Shown here piece by piece: positions 40,030 through 53,275 of a DNA stretch of 64,000 bases. The notes beneath the pieces were generated by a model, which did not search any database, had not been told where the DNA came from, and worked only from the letters and a program-made list of their open reading frames with translations. Origin of the DNA: Carallia brachiata (Eukaryota; Streptophyta; Magnoliopsida; Malpighiales; Rhizophoraceae); the NCBI GenBank assembly GCA_021464245.1, contig JADCRB010000104.1, forward strand, positions 1,486,400 to 1,550,399, given 5' to 3'. The position numbers were made by a program, and so were the translations under genes. How positions within the stretch are numbered: the stretch's first letter is position 1; the number at the start of each line of letters is the position of its first letter.

Positions 40030-40973
40030 TTTTCGATAGCACTCTTGGCAACTTCAAGATCCTCATCCAGGAAAATATCCCACTTTCCCTCCCACTTAAT
40101 GAAGAACTCAGTGTCTTCAAAGTACTTAACTCTGTGCACATCCCCAGCTGGTGTAAACAGATAATCTCCCAAACCCAGGTCGTACTTTGCCTTCTTGGTC
40201 AAGTTCCACACCCTCTTGCTCCCTTTCAGCACCACCAAGTCGTGGCCAAACGTGTGGTGGTGCGCCGGCTCGACCGAACCGGCCTTGAAGCTCACTATCG
40301 CCGATGTGGGGCTTTCTCGCACAATTTTCATTGCCCCTCCTGGGATTATGTCTATTGGTTCAAGCTCCCTATTTTTTACTAAACAGCACAAAGAACATGG
40401 AGTTTGTATTTCTTTTTCTTCTTGGGAATTGGTTTGTTTTCCGATTTCCGGCATCTCGGCCAGGGATTTATCGAAAAAAGCCGCGATTTCTTCGCTCCAA
40501 GGAGCGAAATTGGAGGCCCGACATGGGGCTTTGAAAGGGGTATTGAGCCAGGAATCGAGAATCTTGATGGCGGAGTCCGGGGAGGTAGACATGCCGGAGA
40601 CGGCGAGAACGTTTGAGTTGTTGATGGATCGGGTGTTGACGGCCTCGTCGGTGGAGAGGCAAGTGGCGGCGGTGACTCCGGGGAACTTGTTGGCGAAGAT
40701 GGAGACCCCGACCCCGGTTCCGCAGGCGACGAGGCCTCGCACTTCCGGTGATGGCGGTAGTGGAGTGGGGGTGGCGGCGGAGACCCGGCGGCCCACCTCG
40801 GCTGCGATGGTGTAGTAAGAGGACGTGCCGAGGTCTTCCACGTCTATGTTGAGGGAGCGGAGATGGTTTACCAATGTTTCTTTGAGGTCGCAGCCGAAGG
40901 AATCTGCTCCGGCAATGATCTTGAGAGGCCGAGAAGGAGCCCCGTCGGCAGCGGCGGCGGCAGAACCAGCCAT
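39996..40973 (-). CDS. DRT102: DRT102: RpiB/LacAB sugar-isomerase-like plus cupin protein
   Basis: A single-exon 325-aa protein. Residues ~16-157 form a ribose-5-phosphate isomerase B/LacAB-type domain: LKIIAGADSFGCDLKETLV, then GLVACGTGVGVSIFANKFPG, whose Cys84 matches the RpiB catalytic cysteine position. A linker follows. Residues ~205-315 form a cupin, with PAHHHTFGHDLVVLKG (236-251) and GDYLFTPAGDVH (269-280). It matches plant DRT102, first named as a DNA-damage-repair/toleration protein in Arabidopsis; the in vivo substrate is not settled. The Ala-rich first 14 residues are not a clear transit peptide. The CDS is GC-rich compared with its surroundings. Its last codons lie in a triplicated segment. 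It is convergent with ZDS. Confidence 0.94.
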   Translation of the reverse strand: MAGSAAAAADGAPSRPLKIIAGADSFGCDLKETLVNHLRSLNIDVEDLGTSSYYTIAAEVGRRVSAATPTPLPPSPEVRGLVACGTGVGVSIFANKFPGVTAATCLSTDEAVNTRSINNSNVLAVSGMSTSPDSAIKILDSWLNTPFKAPCRASNFAPWSEEIAAFFDKSLAEMPEIGKQTNSQEEKEIQTPCSLCCLVKNRELEPIDIIPGGAMKIVRESPTSAIVSFKAGSVEPAHHHTFGHDLVVLKGSKRVWNLTKKAKYDLGLGDYLFTPAGDVHRVKYFEDTEFFIKWEGKWDIFLDEDLEVAKSAIEKEAEDGFEWFK

Positions 40974-43900
40974 CGTTGGCGGTGGTTGTAATACTGGAGA
41001 GTGTCAGTGAAGTTGAGGAGATGAGGCTTTAAAGTAAAAGTCGCGCAATTTATGTAAACGGAAAAATATTTGATGATTTCATTTAATTTAATTTTAAAAT
41101 AATTGATTGAATTCATAGGAAATATAAAACACACAAATTATTAGAATATAGTTTATTTGGAGGTGTTGTCAATTTTTCGTTGTTGACTTTTATTTTTTAC
41201 TTTTTTAAATTTTATATTTATTATTGTCAATTTTTTTTATAAAAAAAAATAGATAGAAAAAGAATACTGAGAAAAATAGTAAAAAGAAGATGAATAGAAA
41301 GAGAAAAAGAAGACAGAGAGAATGAGTGGAGAAAATGATAGAAAAAAAAAAATGAGAGAGAAAGAAGGGAGAGAGAGAATGAATAGAGAGAGAAAAGAAA
41401 GAGGATACTGAAAGAATAAGTAGAGATAATAATAGAGCGAGAAAAATACGAGAGTGTGAGTAGAGAGAGAAAGATAAAGAGAGAAAAATGAGGCAAAGAG
41501 AGAGAGGGTAGAACTAGAATGAGGAGAGAGAGGGAGTCGAGAGAGTATGAGTAGAGAAAAATATAATGAAGAGGGTGGATAGAGAGAGGAAATATTGTGA
41601 GAGAAAATATAAAAAAAAAGTGAAAAATAAAATGAGAAAGTATCTTTTATTATTTTTCTATTCTATTTTTTTCTTTAAAAAATGTTTTCAATTTTTTAAC
41701 AAAAAAATAGAAAATAAAAACGATACCAAACATTTTTTTTATTTTTTTTAAAAAATAAATAGAAAATAAAAAATAAAATCCTCTCCAAACAGAACTTAAT
41801 TATTATTTTTCAGATTTTTGGACTTACACCAACTACTCTAGAAAAAAAATAATTAAATAAGTTAACAATTTAAATCTTTACTTTTATTTTATTAATATAT
41901 TATTAATATAATTTGAATTATAAATTTAATGCCAAAACTATTAACTTATTTGTTGTTATTGATATTCAAAGCTACCCTATATTACTTTTAACCCATTTAA
42001 CAATTATTTAGTATTTTTTAAATATATTAATTAATATATACTTTATAATCTAATAATCTATGTATTATGTGGCCGGCATAATTCACGTAGAGTTGTCGTT
42101 TATGTTTTTCTTTTCTGCGATAGAAGTGGACAGCTTGTCGTCTAGATTCATGGCGATAAAACCTGTTTATTTTATTTTTGAAAAAGAAAAGAAAATGGCA
42201 AGAATATCTTGCTGAGAAGCGAGATTATCAGCGGAAGGGCAAAAATATCATCCCAAATACAGTTTAAGACTTATACGTGGCAGAATCTTAGTGGTTACAA
42301 GCATTGGAAAAATCACTGTTCAAACGTAATGGTACAAGGGTGCGTGAGGGTACAGAAGGATGACACTTATAAAAGCTGGATACGATTTTCAAGAATTTGA
42401 TGGTACAATTCGGCACAAGTTTTCTTACGGTAGTTTATTAATAAATTAATATTTATTTTATATTAATTTATATTTAAATTTTATTGTTTGTCATTTTTTT
42501 TATACAAAGTACATGAAGTTATCAAGTTATATAATGAGATATTTAATTTAAAATTTATTAATATTAAAATTAATCGTGAAGAAGACTCACTCGATCTTAT
42601 TAGTATTTGAGTGATAAATTCTTATTATAAAAGAAAGTGAATAACGACGTAAGGAGTGATTCTCAATTTCGACTCTCGTATGTAATGACTCACTTATCAA
42701 CGATATATTTTTTTCAAGTTTAAAAAAAAATTGGATACGAGTTCACAAAAAGATTTGATATGAGTTCATTGGATATAAATATTTGTTTAACGTAATCAAG
42801 TTTGAATAAAGAAAAAATTATTTTGAGAGATAATAATTTAGTGATGATTCAATATTCGTTTTCTGTATTTTTCTTAATTCAAATTTCTTTGTCAGCTTTT
42901 AAAATTTACGGGAATTTGTTGTCATAGCGTGGTAATGGAATCAAGAATTGTTTACATCGAAAATCAGATATAGAGAAAACATGTTCTTGGACCGTCCATC
43001 TATCTATTGGATTAGAAAACATTGAGAAGGTATCATTTTCTAGCAAGTGCAAATGGATTTCAGTGAACCTACATTGATTGAAATATGCAATGCATCCTAC
43101 AATATAGGTGGCCTTATTGAGACTAATCCCTGAGAATTTGTGTTGTGGCAATGTTCCTGTTAGCTTTATAATAAAATCTTGTTTTTGGGTCGTCCCGAGT
43201 TTGACAGTATTTAAACTAAATTAGTTAAGGGTCCAATAAAACCTACTAACTATTAAGGGAAGTCAAAAAAAATATAACATTGCGTTGACCGATACAGCAA
43301 TTATATTGTATGGTGTTGATCAACGGAAGATACCTGAAATTTTCTTTAGAGACATCTCATTTTGATCGCTTGAAGCACAATTGACAACTAAGACGATAAT
43401 TTCAAAGTGAGATTGATCCTTTTATTTTTCTTGCATATCTGATATCTGAAGGCTCAGATTCTGTGTAATTTTGATAACGATGCAAGAATATGAATGAAGA
43501 TCCTTTTTTAATGAAACTCTCTTGAGAAGCAATCTTCAATAAAATTGAAATCCTCCGAAGAGCATGAACCCATACTCATTTTTCATGTATTCGAAAGGAA
43601 AATATTGATCTGCAGCATGAAAAAATATTCCCAGGAAAGCATCTCAATAACTTACGAACTTAAACTTACAAGTTGAAGATTTTTTTGTTTTGGGATGAGT
43701 TGGGAAGGGCTTATAGGATGCATTGAATAATAGAAACTCCAACTCTCTCAAATTCCCAAAATTGTGGCCTTTCAGTTCCGATTTACCAAAAGAAATTCGG
43801 ATCAAAAAAAATCTCCAAATGAACACAAATATACAAATAAGGAAAACAATGCAAAAGGCAATTATGTAATCAAAAGATTTGCCTATAGAACTTAAAGCTT

Positions 43901-44004
43901 ACCAATATGAAAAAACTGAACATTCAATTCCATACTTGGCATTGCTATAGGGTGCAACATTTTCTTTCGATGGATTAATTGAAACAATAAAAAAAAAAAA
44001 CAAA
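40974..44004. other. Gene-free region upstream of DRT102
   Basis: DRT102 5' flank, then AT-rich DNA with a long purine tract (41240-41640) and degenerate AT-rich repeats near 42.0 kb. Short open frames near 42.2 and 42.9 kb have no recognisable similarity. No gene seen. Confidence 0.5.
41240..41640 (+). repeat. ~400-bp purine-rich (GA/A) tract
   Basis: Almost uninterrupted A and G on the plus strand, made of imperfect GAGAGAGAATGAATAGAGAG-like units. Confidence 0.85.
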
Positions 44005-44444
44005 TCAAAAACCTGTCTTCCACCATTCCTTCACAAAAAAAAAAACATATATAATCGTCATATTCCTACTAGATTCATGTTGAACAGCCTTCATAAGCAA
44101 GCTATCATCACAAAGAGCCATTAAAACCAGAGAATTACCTAACCCGCGAGCCATGGCGAACATAATCTCCTTCATTAAGGACCTAAACTCGTCTCGATTA
44201 AAACTCCCGTCTCGATCTTTATCAAACCTCTCAAAAAATCATGATGATAGATATCATCAATCTCTTCCTTTTCGCACCCTAGTGAGAACACATTACAAAG
44301 TCCTTCTCCAAGCTCGACTCGCGAGAGCATGCCGTCTTGATCGGCGTCAAGGGCCTCGAAGCATTTGCTAACACAATGGTCGAATTTCTTTCCATCTTCA
44401 ACGAATTGTAGCACTGTTGATTTGTCGATGATAGCAATTGTCAT
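44005..44444 (-). pseudogene. EF-hand calcium-binding protein, intronless, one-base frameshift
   Basis: Starts MTIAIIDKSTVLQFVEDG, the usual opening of a family of small plant EF-hand proteins. The first EF loop is DADQDGMLSRVE. After EKEEIDDIYHHDF the frame breaks in a T6 run (plus-strand A6 at 44233-44238) and as read stops at 44175-44177. In the next frame the sequence continues FERFDKDRDGSFNRDEF, a complete second EF loop, then RSLMKEIMFAMARGLGNS, and stops at 44005-44007. One extra T would give a ~146-aa two-loop protein. A homopolymer indel may be an assembly error, so pseudogene status is not proven. Ligands D, D, D and E are all present in both loops. Confidence 0.75.
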
Positions 44445-46888
44445 TTTCTCCCAAAAAGTGTTTAATTGTTAGACATACTTGTTTTTTTGGTTTTTTTTGT
44501 GGGTTTAAATTGGAAGTTAATTATGTAGCCACCCCACCACTCCTTTATTGTAGGGAGTTAGTGAAGGGGCTTTATCATAGAGGAAATAACCGTTGAATAT
44601 GGTCAAGCCAATACGAAATGTTCGTTTTGGTGTAGGTCTATGGGCATTTTGAGAGCCCACATGCGAAAAATTAGCCTTCTTTTCTGGGCCTATGGAGCCC
44701 AAATACATACCTAAAAGTTTCCTCCAGCATGCAACTATGGCCTTTTGGACTCAAATGAAAAAAAAAAAAAAAAAGAGCCTTAATGGGTACACCGACTCAA
44801 ATTAGATTAGTCAAGATTCAATTGATTTTTAGATAGTGAGGTTTCAAAAAAAAAAAAAAAAGCGCCTTCAGAGTTTATTTACATAATAAAACAAAAGACC
44901 GGGGAAGGATTCATCCAACTCACATAATGAAATCAAAAAAGGATTCTATCAATATAGGACAAAAAAATAGATTCTATCAATAATTATAACTCGATTAATA
45001 TTTAAGGTGTTTTTAAGACTGGATATTTCCAATTCATGAGTGAATCAGAACTAATTAATAAAAAAAGAAAATCCATTTGTTCAGTCGTCGCACTCATAGT
45101 TTTCTAATGGGCCATTAGCAGTCTCGGGCTTAGGAATTACACGAGAATTAGTCTTCTTGTATGTTTGATGTATAGTTTTTTAGTTTTTTTTTTCTTTTTT
45201 TTTTGCACCAGCTAGTCCCTAAGTGAAGACGAGCGTTCAAATCTCACCTGCTATCAATCATCTTCCTACTACATAGGTTATAATCATCCTCAAAGACAAA
45301 AAATAAATGTATAATTTTTTAAAAAAATTTACACTAAAAAATCATGACTTTTAATATTAAAAATGACTCCATTACGGTTAGGTTATAACTTATTCTTTGA
45401 TAAATATATTTTGAAAATTTACCTATATTACCTCTTGTCCGCATTTTAATTCAGAAATCAAGAACTTAAAAAGAAATTTGCATGTGGAGAAGCAGAAGAT
45501 GCATCCTAACCCCCAAACATCCCACGTGCTCAAGAAAACAACCTAACTTGAATTGCGGTGCTTTTTTTTTTTTTTTTTTTTAATAAGGAATTGTTGTACT
45601 TATTAGGTAAACTAAGTCTTGCAACATGATTTAGAAGAAGTGATGACCATATTCATGTATAATAATATGCTCAATTTGATTTTATAAGAAAAACACATTC
45701 TGATTATGTTTTTTTTAGTTAATTAATTACGATTGATACTAGATATCGAAACTTTAAATTTTAAAAATAATTCCAGTTTTTATTCCTTAATATTGTAGTA
45801 GCCTAGTATGTGTATACCCATATGATAACAAAAGCTAGAGATTACTTGAAGAATCAAATATCGCACAATCTTTTATTTTGACCAAAAAAGAATTCAATTG
45901 GGAAAGGAATAATTTTCTGCATATGCTTAGAAATTTAATTGTCATAGAAATTCTGAACCATGTCGGTGTCAACGGGTCCATTGCATAATTAGTCAACTCT
46001 TTGATATGAAGGCCACTCACCAGCAAAGATTTTCACATTGTATTTTAGATAAAATTATTGTGAGAGAAAAATATAAGAGAAAAAAAAGTAAAAGAGAGAA
46101 TTATTAGAAGAAAAAATTATTTTCTATTCTCTCTCTTGTGTTCAGAAAGAGATGATAGGAGAGAAAAAAAATTATACATTCTTTTATTTGGGAAAGGATG
46201 AAAAGTGAACGAGAAAAACATAAAATATATTAAAATAATAATTTTATCATTAATAATAAATTTTATTTAAATATTTTATTTAAATAAAATTATAATTTTT
46301 AAATTATATGAAGGATAATTAAGTTATTTAATAAATTTAAAATAAGAACCAATAATTTTCCTCCTATTTTTAGAAATATTGATTTTAGTGATACTGAAAG
46401 AATTAGGAAAATTAAAAATTTTTCCCTCTTCCACTTTTTAAATTTTTTTAAATACAATAATTTATTTTAATTCTTTTACTTTCCTCTTCCTTCTTCCCTT
46501 CATTTTCCTCTCTTTTCAAACACGGCGTGAGTGTAGCCACTTAATTAGTCCAACGGTTATGAAAACCGGCCGAGGAAAGAGAACAGAAACTTCAGAAAAA
46601 TCTTTTGGGTACGAAACACGTTAAAATTGTTGGGAATAATAAATAATGAAATGAATAATAAGAATTTTTTTTTCTTTATAGATGATCGGACATGTGACGT
46701 TGATTAGTAAATTTTCATTTTCAATGCGTGTTTTTTATTTTCATTTTCGATGCGCGTTTTTTTTTTCTGCTCAAAAAAGAAAAAACCGTGTTTTTGTTCA
46801 TAATTTATCTATGTGACACATGACCATTACTAAACACGTTATAATGCTTTATTAATAAGAGCTTTGATTTGGGATAAGAGGTGTTTAC

Positions 46889-47035
46889 AGTTGGGGACAG
46901 TTTAAATGTAATAAATAATTAATTTTAAATAATAATATTTATATTTTATGTAATAAAAAATTTATCATGTAAAATATGAATATTATTATTTAAAATTAAT
47001 TATTTGTTACACCCAGACTATCCTCAAATTGCAGA
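46889..47035. repeat. Hairpin MITE, ~145 bp
   Basis: Two ~65-nt arms pair almost perfectly: TAATAAATAATTAATTTTAA on the left matches the complement of TTAAAATTAATTATTTGTTA on the right. Termini CAGTTGGGGACAGTT and GACTATCCTCAAATTG are imperfect inverted repeats. Confidence 0.75.
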
Positions 47036-47169
47036 ACCCCTCTAGCTCCTAATTTTTTTCCTATTAATAAATATTTTGGCGCATTTAATGTTGCCCTAAA
47101 CAGGCACGTTTATTCCTAATGTTGTAAATTAATTTTTAACCAAATTCAAGCTTAAGCGGGACCTATTGT

Positions 47170-47550
47170 TAATATTTTAAGTTAATATACAAAAGTATCA
47201 CTACTTTTATTTAAAATAACAAATTTAGTATAAATTTTAAAAAATAATAAATCTAATATCAATTTTATCTAAAGTAATAAATCTAACAAATAATGATTTT
47301 ATATAAACAGAATCTATCAGTTTTGATGACAGATTTATAGAAATATATTTGTTATGATGACATAATTATTATATAAGTTAATACTACATCATTAAAATAG
47401 ATAAATTCTATTAAAAAAATTTTACAGTTACGAAATTTGTTATTTTAGACAAAATTAGTATTAGATTTATTACTTTTTAAAGTTTGTACTAAATTATGTT
47501 TTTTTTAAGTAAAATTAGTGATACTTTGTATATTAACTTTAATATTTTGG
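47170..47550. repeat. MITE with ~115-bp terminal inverted repeats
   Basis: The left arm begins AATATTTTAAGTTAATATAC. The right arm, complemented, begins AATATTAAAGTTAATATACA. Similarity continues through AGTATCACTA and AATAAATCTAATA. A ~140-bp unique centre separates the arms. Long TIRs of this kind occur in Mutator-like MITEs; the class is inferred. Confidence 0.7.
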
Positions 47551-47997
47551 TTATTTTATTATATAATAAGAAATATTTCTTATATTTCTTGTAAATTCAC
47601 GTGTTCCTTAATAGGATTTCAACATTAGACTTGCAAAATCAGTGTCTAGTCCATTTACCAGCGGTGTGCGGTTGAAGAATGACCTGTTAACTTCATAATA
47701 TCCAGGCAGAAACCTTTTCTTTTGGGGTGAAAAATGTGGAATTGCGGTGCTTATTTGACTGCTTGTGACAAAATATTGAAATAAAAAAAAGGAAAAATAA
47801 AATAGATGGACTTGGAGCACGTAGAATATAAAAAAAAATAATAATAATAACTTTTAAGCAAACTCCCTCTTTTGGAAAAAAAAAGAAAAAAAAAAGAAAA
47901 GCAAATGCCGCCCGTTGCCGCATCACCCTGTACAATTTTCCCATTCTTCCGGCAGCACCCATTAAAAAAAAAAAAAAGTAGTTAAACTCTGTGTTTT

Positions 47998-48478
47998 CAA
48001 ACTTAAATTGGACTGACCGGTTAAATCGGTTCAATTGGTGACCGACTGAAAGTTCAGGTCGGTTTAGACAAATTTTCAGCAATGACTCGGACTGATTAAA
48101 ATTAGTTAAGAATCGGTAAAAATTGATGAAAACATGACCGGTTGAATCAGTTCAATAAAATTGAAAAATTTATAAATCATAATTTAATCCTAAATATCAT
48201 TTAAATTATAATTTAAGTACTAAATTTAATTAAAAAGTTCAAGTTAATTCTAAATCTATTTAAAAATTTCAATTTCATCTTTAAAATTAAAAAAATTAAT
48301 ATTTAATCACTATCTATAATTATTATTTTTTAATTACTTTTATACATATATATTTTATTAAATGTCAGTTCAAATATCGATTCAATCGGTTTAACCGGTT
48401 AAATCTGGACTCATTAATATTTTCAGTTCAATGAATTCTGACCATTTTAATTAAACTTTAATCAACAAAATCTTTTTT
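47998..48478 (-). repeat. Dispersed ~450-bp repeat, copy 2
   Basis: Reverse-complement relative of 19436-19865. It ends with CCGGTTAAATCGGTTCAATT on one side and CAATCGGTTTAACCGGTTAA on the other, which are themselves inverted. The centre shares TAATTACTTTTATA and ATTAATATTTAATCACTA with copy 1. Non-coding. Confidence 0.6.
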
Positions 48479-51400
48479 GTTTTGACCAATAATCAACGGA
48501 ATCTGGGTTTGCAACTTTGGAGCTTACATGACCACAAACTTTCTTGGTTCCGTGGCGTGTTCTTTCATTTGGTGCTTGTTTTCTAGTCATTGGCTTTATT
48601 AAAGAAAGGCCTCTTCCAAGAATAGGAAATTGGCATCAGTTTGAAAGATTACAATAGTAATTTTTTTCGTTTTTTATTTTACTTATTTTTTATTTATCCA
48701 AATAATTTCTTTCTCACAATTTTTTATTTTTATCACCTATTTTTTATCTATTTAAATTATTTCATATTCTCATATTTGTTTTTCATCAATTTCTCACAAT
48801 TCAAACGGCCTTTTAATCCCGTGAGCTGGTACGGAGAATCCCAAAGGTACGTTCAGCTCTTAGCTAGTGGCCTTTGCCTTTCCGTTTTCTTTCGGTACTT
48901 TTTGGAACGTCGCTTTTGTATATTTTTGACTTCTATGTGTACGGCGTTTACGGAATCGAAAGGACAACTCTTCAAAGTTCAAACTAGGAAAAGTTGAAAA
49001 ACAAAAAACAAAAAAAAAAAAAACTAGGAAAAGTTGATGCCTCCTTTATTATTTGGAAGATGTCTTTCTCATTTTCCCTCGTATGGAATGGACTGCAATA
49101 TGTGATAAAAGATAGGTGAACTTAATTAAAAATAATTTTAATTTGAATCATATTTTTAGTGAAAATATTTTATTTATAATTTTAAATTATATAATAAATA
49201 AAATTTATTTAAAATAAAAAAATAAATTATGTGATATTAAATCATAAATAAATTTTACTTACTTAAAAAAAAGAGTAAAATTAATGAGCACAACTAATTA
49301 AGTATAAGGTAATATAAAGTATTTTACTTAAATAATTTTAAAATAATTATACAGTCTTATTAATGATATTAAATACTTTAATTACTTTTTTATTTTTAAT
49401 TTAATTATCTAATAATTTATATTATTTTATAATTAATTTAAAATTGTCTAAATAAAACTATCAAATTTTTTGCTCAAAGATAATCGGTAGCAGTAAAAAA
49501 AAAATGTAGCAATTAACCCAAAAAAAAAAAAAAGTGCTACATTAGAGTTGTGTTACATTTTCTAAGCGCAAATTAATGACCTTTCCTTCGTGTGAATAAG
49601 ACCAACTTTAATTGGATTTGCTTAACCAAGACGTTGAAAATTTTGTCCACATTATGATAAAAGAATAGTTACTTATATATTGTGTGATCCACAGTGCAAC
49701 AACTTTTTCAATGGGTAAAGTTTCTTAACGAATAAACAAAAGTTGAAGATTCCTCTGGCATCTAGCATGCTCATGGAACTTGGTTGTAATAGGCTTTGCA
49801 TAGCAGGCTACAATTACGTGCTTCGAATTCGAGTTTTAGTTAAGAATAATTGTTTTAAGTAAAAAAAAAAAAAATGATATAGTCTCAAATATAGAGACAA
49901 TCAATCAACCATACAAGAGATTCTCACGTTAGTGCAATATGCAAAAGGTCAGAGGTATGCCCACTTGTTGAACAAAATATAAAACTCCCGAATTGAGCTT
50001 TCCCATTAGCGTGTTCAAGGGAAACAAAGCAATATTAAGGATAATCAACAAAGACCAGTGATGACAAATATGAAGTTATGAACAGCATATGCTTAGCCAA
50101 ACGTGTCCAATGATTTAGTAAACCGATAAGCCTAATTAGCTGGTTTTTGTCATAATCGAAACTCTAAATCAAATGCTATTAATGGGTGTACACCAGAAAG
50201 CAACTCTTCCATTAAAGATGTCCAAGCAGTGTTTGGCTATGAATGAGACCATACACAAGGTTGCAGGAAAAAACAGTTTTGTTCTTTAATTTTGTGCATG
50301 GCTGTACATGGGAATAGCCGAAAGTTGAGATACATATTCTATAATGTTGTCTATAGTGTGCCCTAACCTCCTTACTTAAGAGCAAGTGGCCATATGATTG
50401 GCTGGGCTCTTCAAGGGCATGTAAACGCTCTTGAGTGAACAAATCTTCACACGTTGAAGGGTTTAAGAAAGGCTCAAATATAACATAGAGATTGTTTTTT
50501 CAACTCGAATTTATAATCTTTAGCTAGGTCACAATGAAGAAACATTTATCGAAATATATCAAGACTTGTTTTAATTACATCACGTTGAGTTCTAGTATAA
50601 CTTAATGTCAGGAATTAGACAATGGAGGCAAACAAAGAGATATAAAGACAATCTCCCTTGAACATAACTATTAGCTCTTTTTCTATTTACATTAATAATT
50701 TTAGCAATTATTCCTGTGATGTAGTAGTATATCAGTTTATGGAAGGACTCACATAATTCTAAGTTTTGTATGTTGCTTTAGGCTGAGAAAATTACACCGA
50801 TCCAATTAATTTTGTCCATTGAACTGCATTGTTTCTCAATGTTTTGTCCTGCATGTAGGAACCTAATTACTTCCAAGTTCGAGTTTTGATGCTTCCATGT
50901 TCTTTGATGTAACATCTCATGGAGTCCAAAGAGGAAGGAATATTGATATATTTTCATTGTCATTTTTAGGAAGTTGAAAAGGGAAGAAAACAAAATGGGT
51001 GATTTATACTATGTTTATGTACATAGCGCAGGGAAATCGATCTGTCCACAGACCTCATGTGCATGATGTGAAGATACATAATGTTCTCCATTTGCTAAGA
51101 ACATTTTTAATTACTCGAGTTTGTATTAACTGCGATTAGCTATGTGTGGTCTGAAGGTAAGATAATTGAATCCTTAACTTTCAATAATTAGTATTTAATT
51201 CACTAGACAAGTGGTTAAGTTTTTAATTCAAGTAATTAATGTTCAAATCTTAATATCCAATGACTAATTCTTTTACTGACTTAAGAAATATGTGATGCGG
51301 ACTACCGTTGTTTTCGCGCTAGTGTGGAGGGTATAAGTTCGAAATTGCATCAAGTTTAAGTGGTAAGAGTAAACGTACGGTTGATATGATAATAAAAGGT

Positions 51401-52899
51401 AAGATTTTTCTCCATCTCGTATCTTTTTTACGTACAATTATAATCTTTTTTAATAAAATTATAAGATATCATATTTACGTTTCTATTTTCACAAACAAGA
51501 ATTTAGTTTGGTACATGGTAGTCATAAAAATTTGTCTCCATAGTTAGTAACTAGTTAAAAAAAAAAAAAAACTGGTACTGAATTTCTAAACTACCAACAT
51601 TATTCAACAATTTGGCATGTTATTGTGTTGGGTGTTTGACATATCACTCTTTATCTCAAAACTTGTTGGCCAAAAGTGTACGTTGATGATCTTAAATCCC
51701 ACAATTCGGGCATAATTTTTTAAAAAAAATGAGCTATAATTTTATTTGTATTAGACATCAGAAAAGAGAAACCATGATTTTTTTTTTATCCTCGTGTACA
51801 GTGAAATCGCTGTAAGACAGTGTTTACGTGTAATTACCGGTGATGATAGCAAACAGAGGCTTACCTAACAAAAGCTTACTTTGTAAGATAAATGTTTATA
51901 GCCTGAAAATTTTTATCATAATTATTATTTATAATATAATAATTATTATATTTGATGTAATAATAGTTGTAAAATGTATAATAAAAAAATAATAACTTTT
52001 TTTCTGATTTCTATTATATAGTTTATAAATATAATTATAAAAAATTACTCATTTATTATATTATGAACATTTTTTCAGGTGATTTTGTTAGGGCATATAA
52101 CGGGACTCTATTTTGTAAGGGAAAAATCAGGTGGTTCATGATGTGGGTGGTGACTTATAGCAATCAATTTTTTTAAAGGGAAAATTTGAATAGTAAAAAA
52201 AGTGTTTAAAAGAATTTTCAGATGATACTTTCTTAGTTTCATTGTACAATTGTATGAATTCTAAGTACAACTAATAAATAACAAATAAGTAGTAATTTTT
52301 TTTTATTGTGCTTGTAATTCACATAATTATACAACGAATTTAATAAATAATTTAAAAATTTCTTTGACAAATTTTGTCTGATAATGTAATAGTATCCTTT
52401 TTAAATTATTGAAATATATGTTATTTCAAATCAAACATATATTACATTTTTTAAAAAATATACTATATTATCAAAAAGCATATTACATTTTTTTTTGTCG
52501 TTTATAGATGACTCCAATAGCAGAAAAAATATTACATTTTTTCCAAACAATATATTGTATTTCTTTTCAAAAGTCAAGTACTAGTAAATATATTAAATTT
52601 ATTTTAAACAAAATATTGTATTTCTTTCCTTATTTTTAGAATAATAAAAAATTGTATGTCTCAATTAAAAAAAAAAAGAAAAGAAAACAGAGTGTTAATT
52701 TTGCAGTTTCTGTTGATGCGGAATTGGGATTTGCAAAGAAGCTCGGTTTTTGGGTCTTCTCCATTTCTTTTTCATGAACATGGGTCCATGCTTAAAGCGT
52801 CAACTGACTCTGCAAGTCACTTTTTTTGGCCCTTTTTTTCTTCGTCTAATAAAGGTTTTAAAGTTTGATATGAGAGATGAGGAGAGAGATTGGATCCCA

Positions 52900-52931
<32 letters not shown>

Positions 52932-53275
52932 GCCTTCATTTGTCATGCTGTTTTGTGGGATGGGTAGGCAGTGTGTGATATACCATCTTAAACAGGGGCA
53001 AGCTTCCCTCTCTCTCCACCTCTCTGGTGAATAATTGATCATTGCTCACATATCTTTAAGAGAGCTGCAAGATAGTATATATCATTTTTTTTTGTAAAGG
53101 TAAACAAAACTTGCTCCCATTTCTGAGTTTTCTGTCGAAAACATGAGGGAGTGACTAAAAGGAGGCATCTTTTTTCTTTTGGTCATAAAAAGGAGGCATC
53201 TTTAATCACAATTATAGAGGAATAGGAAGAGCAAACATTTAAAAATAAAAAAAAAACCGATAAAGTTTTTGGACA

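Larger units (their letters stand above)
44445..53275. other. Gene-free, repeat-rich stretch before the WNK gene
   Basis: AT-rich DNA with poly(A)/poly(T) runs and hairpin MITEs at 46889-47035 and 47170-47550. It also holds a dispersed repeat copy at 47998-48478, a pyrimidine-rich stretch near 48650-48810 and AT-rich low-complexity sequence at 49.1-49.5 and 51.9-52.6 kb. The final ~500 bp carries a (CT)n run at 52900-52926 and is probably WNK promoter and 5' UTR. No protein gene is supported. Confidence 0.5.

Noticed and set aside
40195..40815. 206-codon plus-strand frame
   Set aside because: It is the antisense shadow of the GC-rich DRT102 coding exon.
48641..48997. 118-codon plus-strand frame rich in Phe and Tyr
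   Set aside because: The first half comes from a T-rich low-complexity stretch and no family was recognised.
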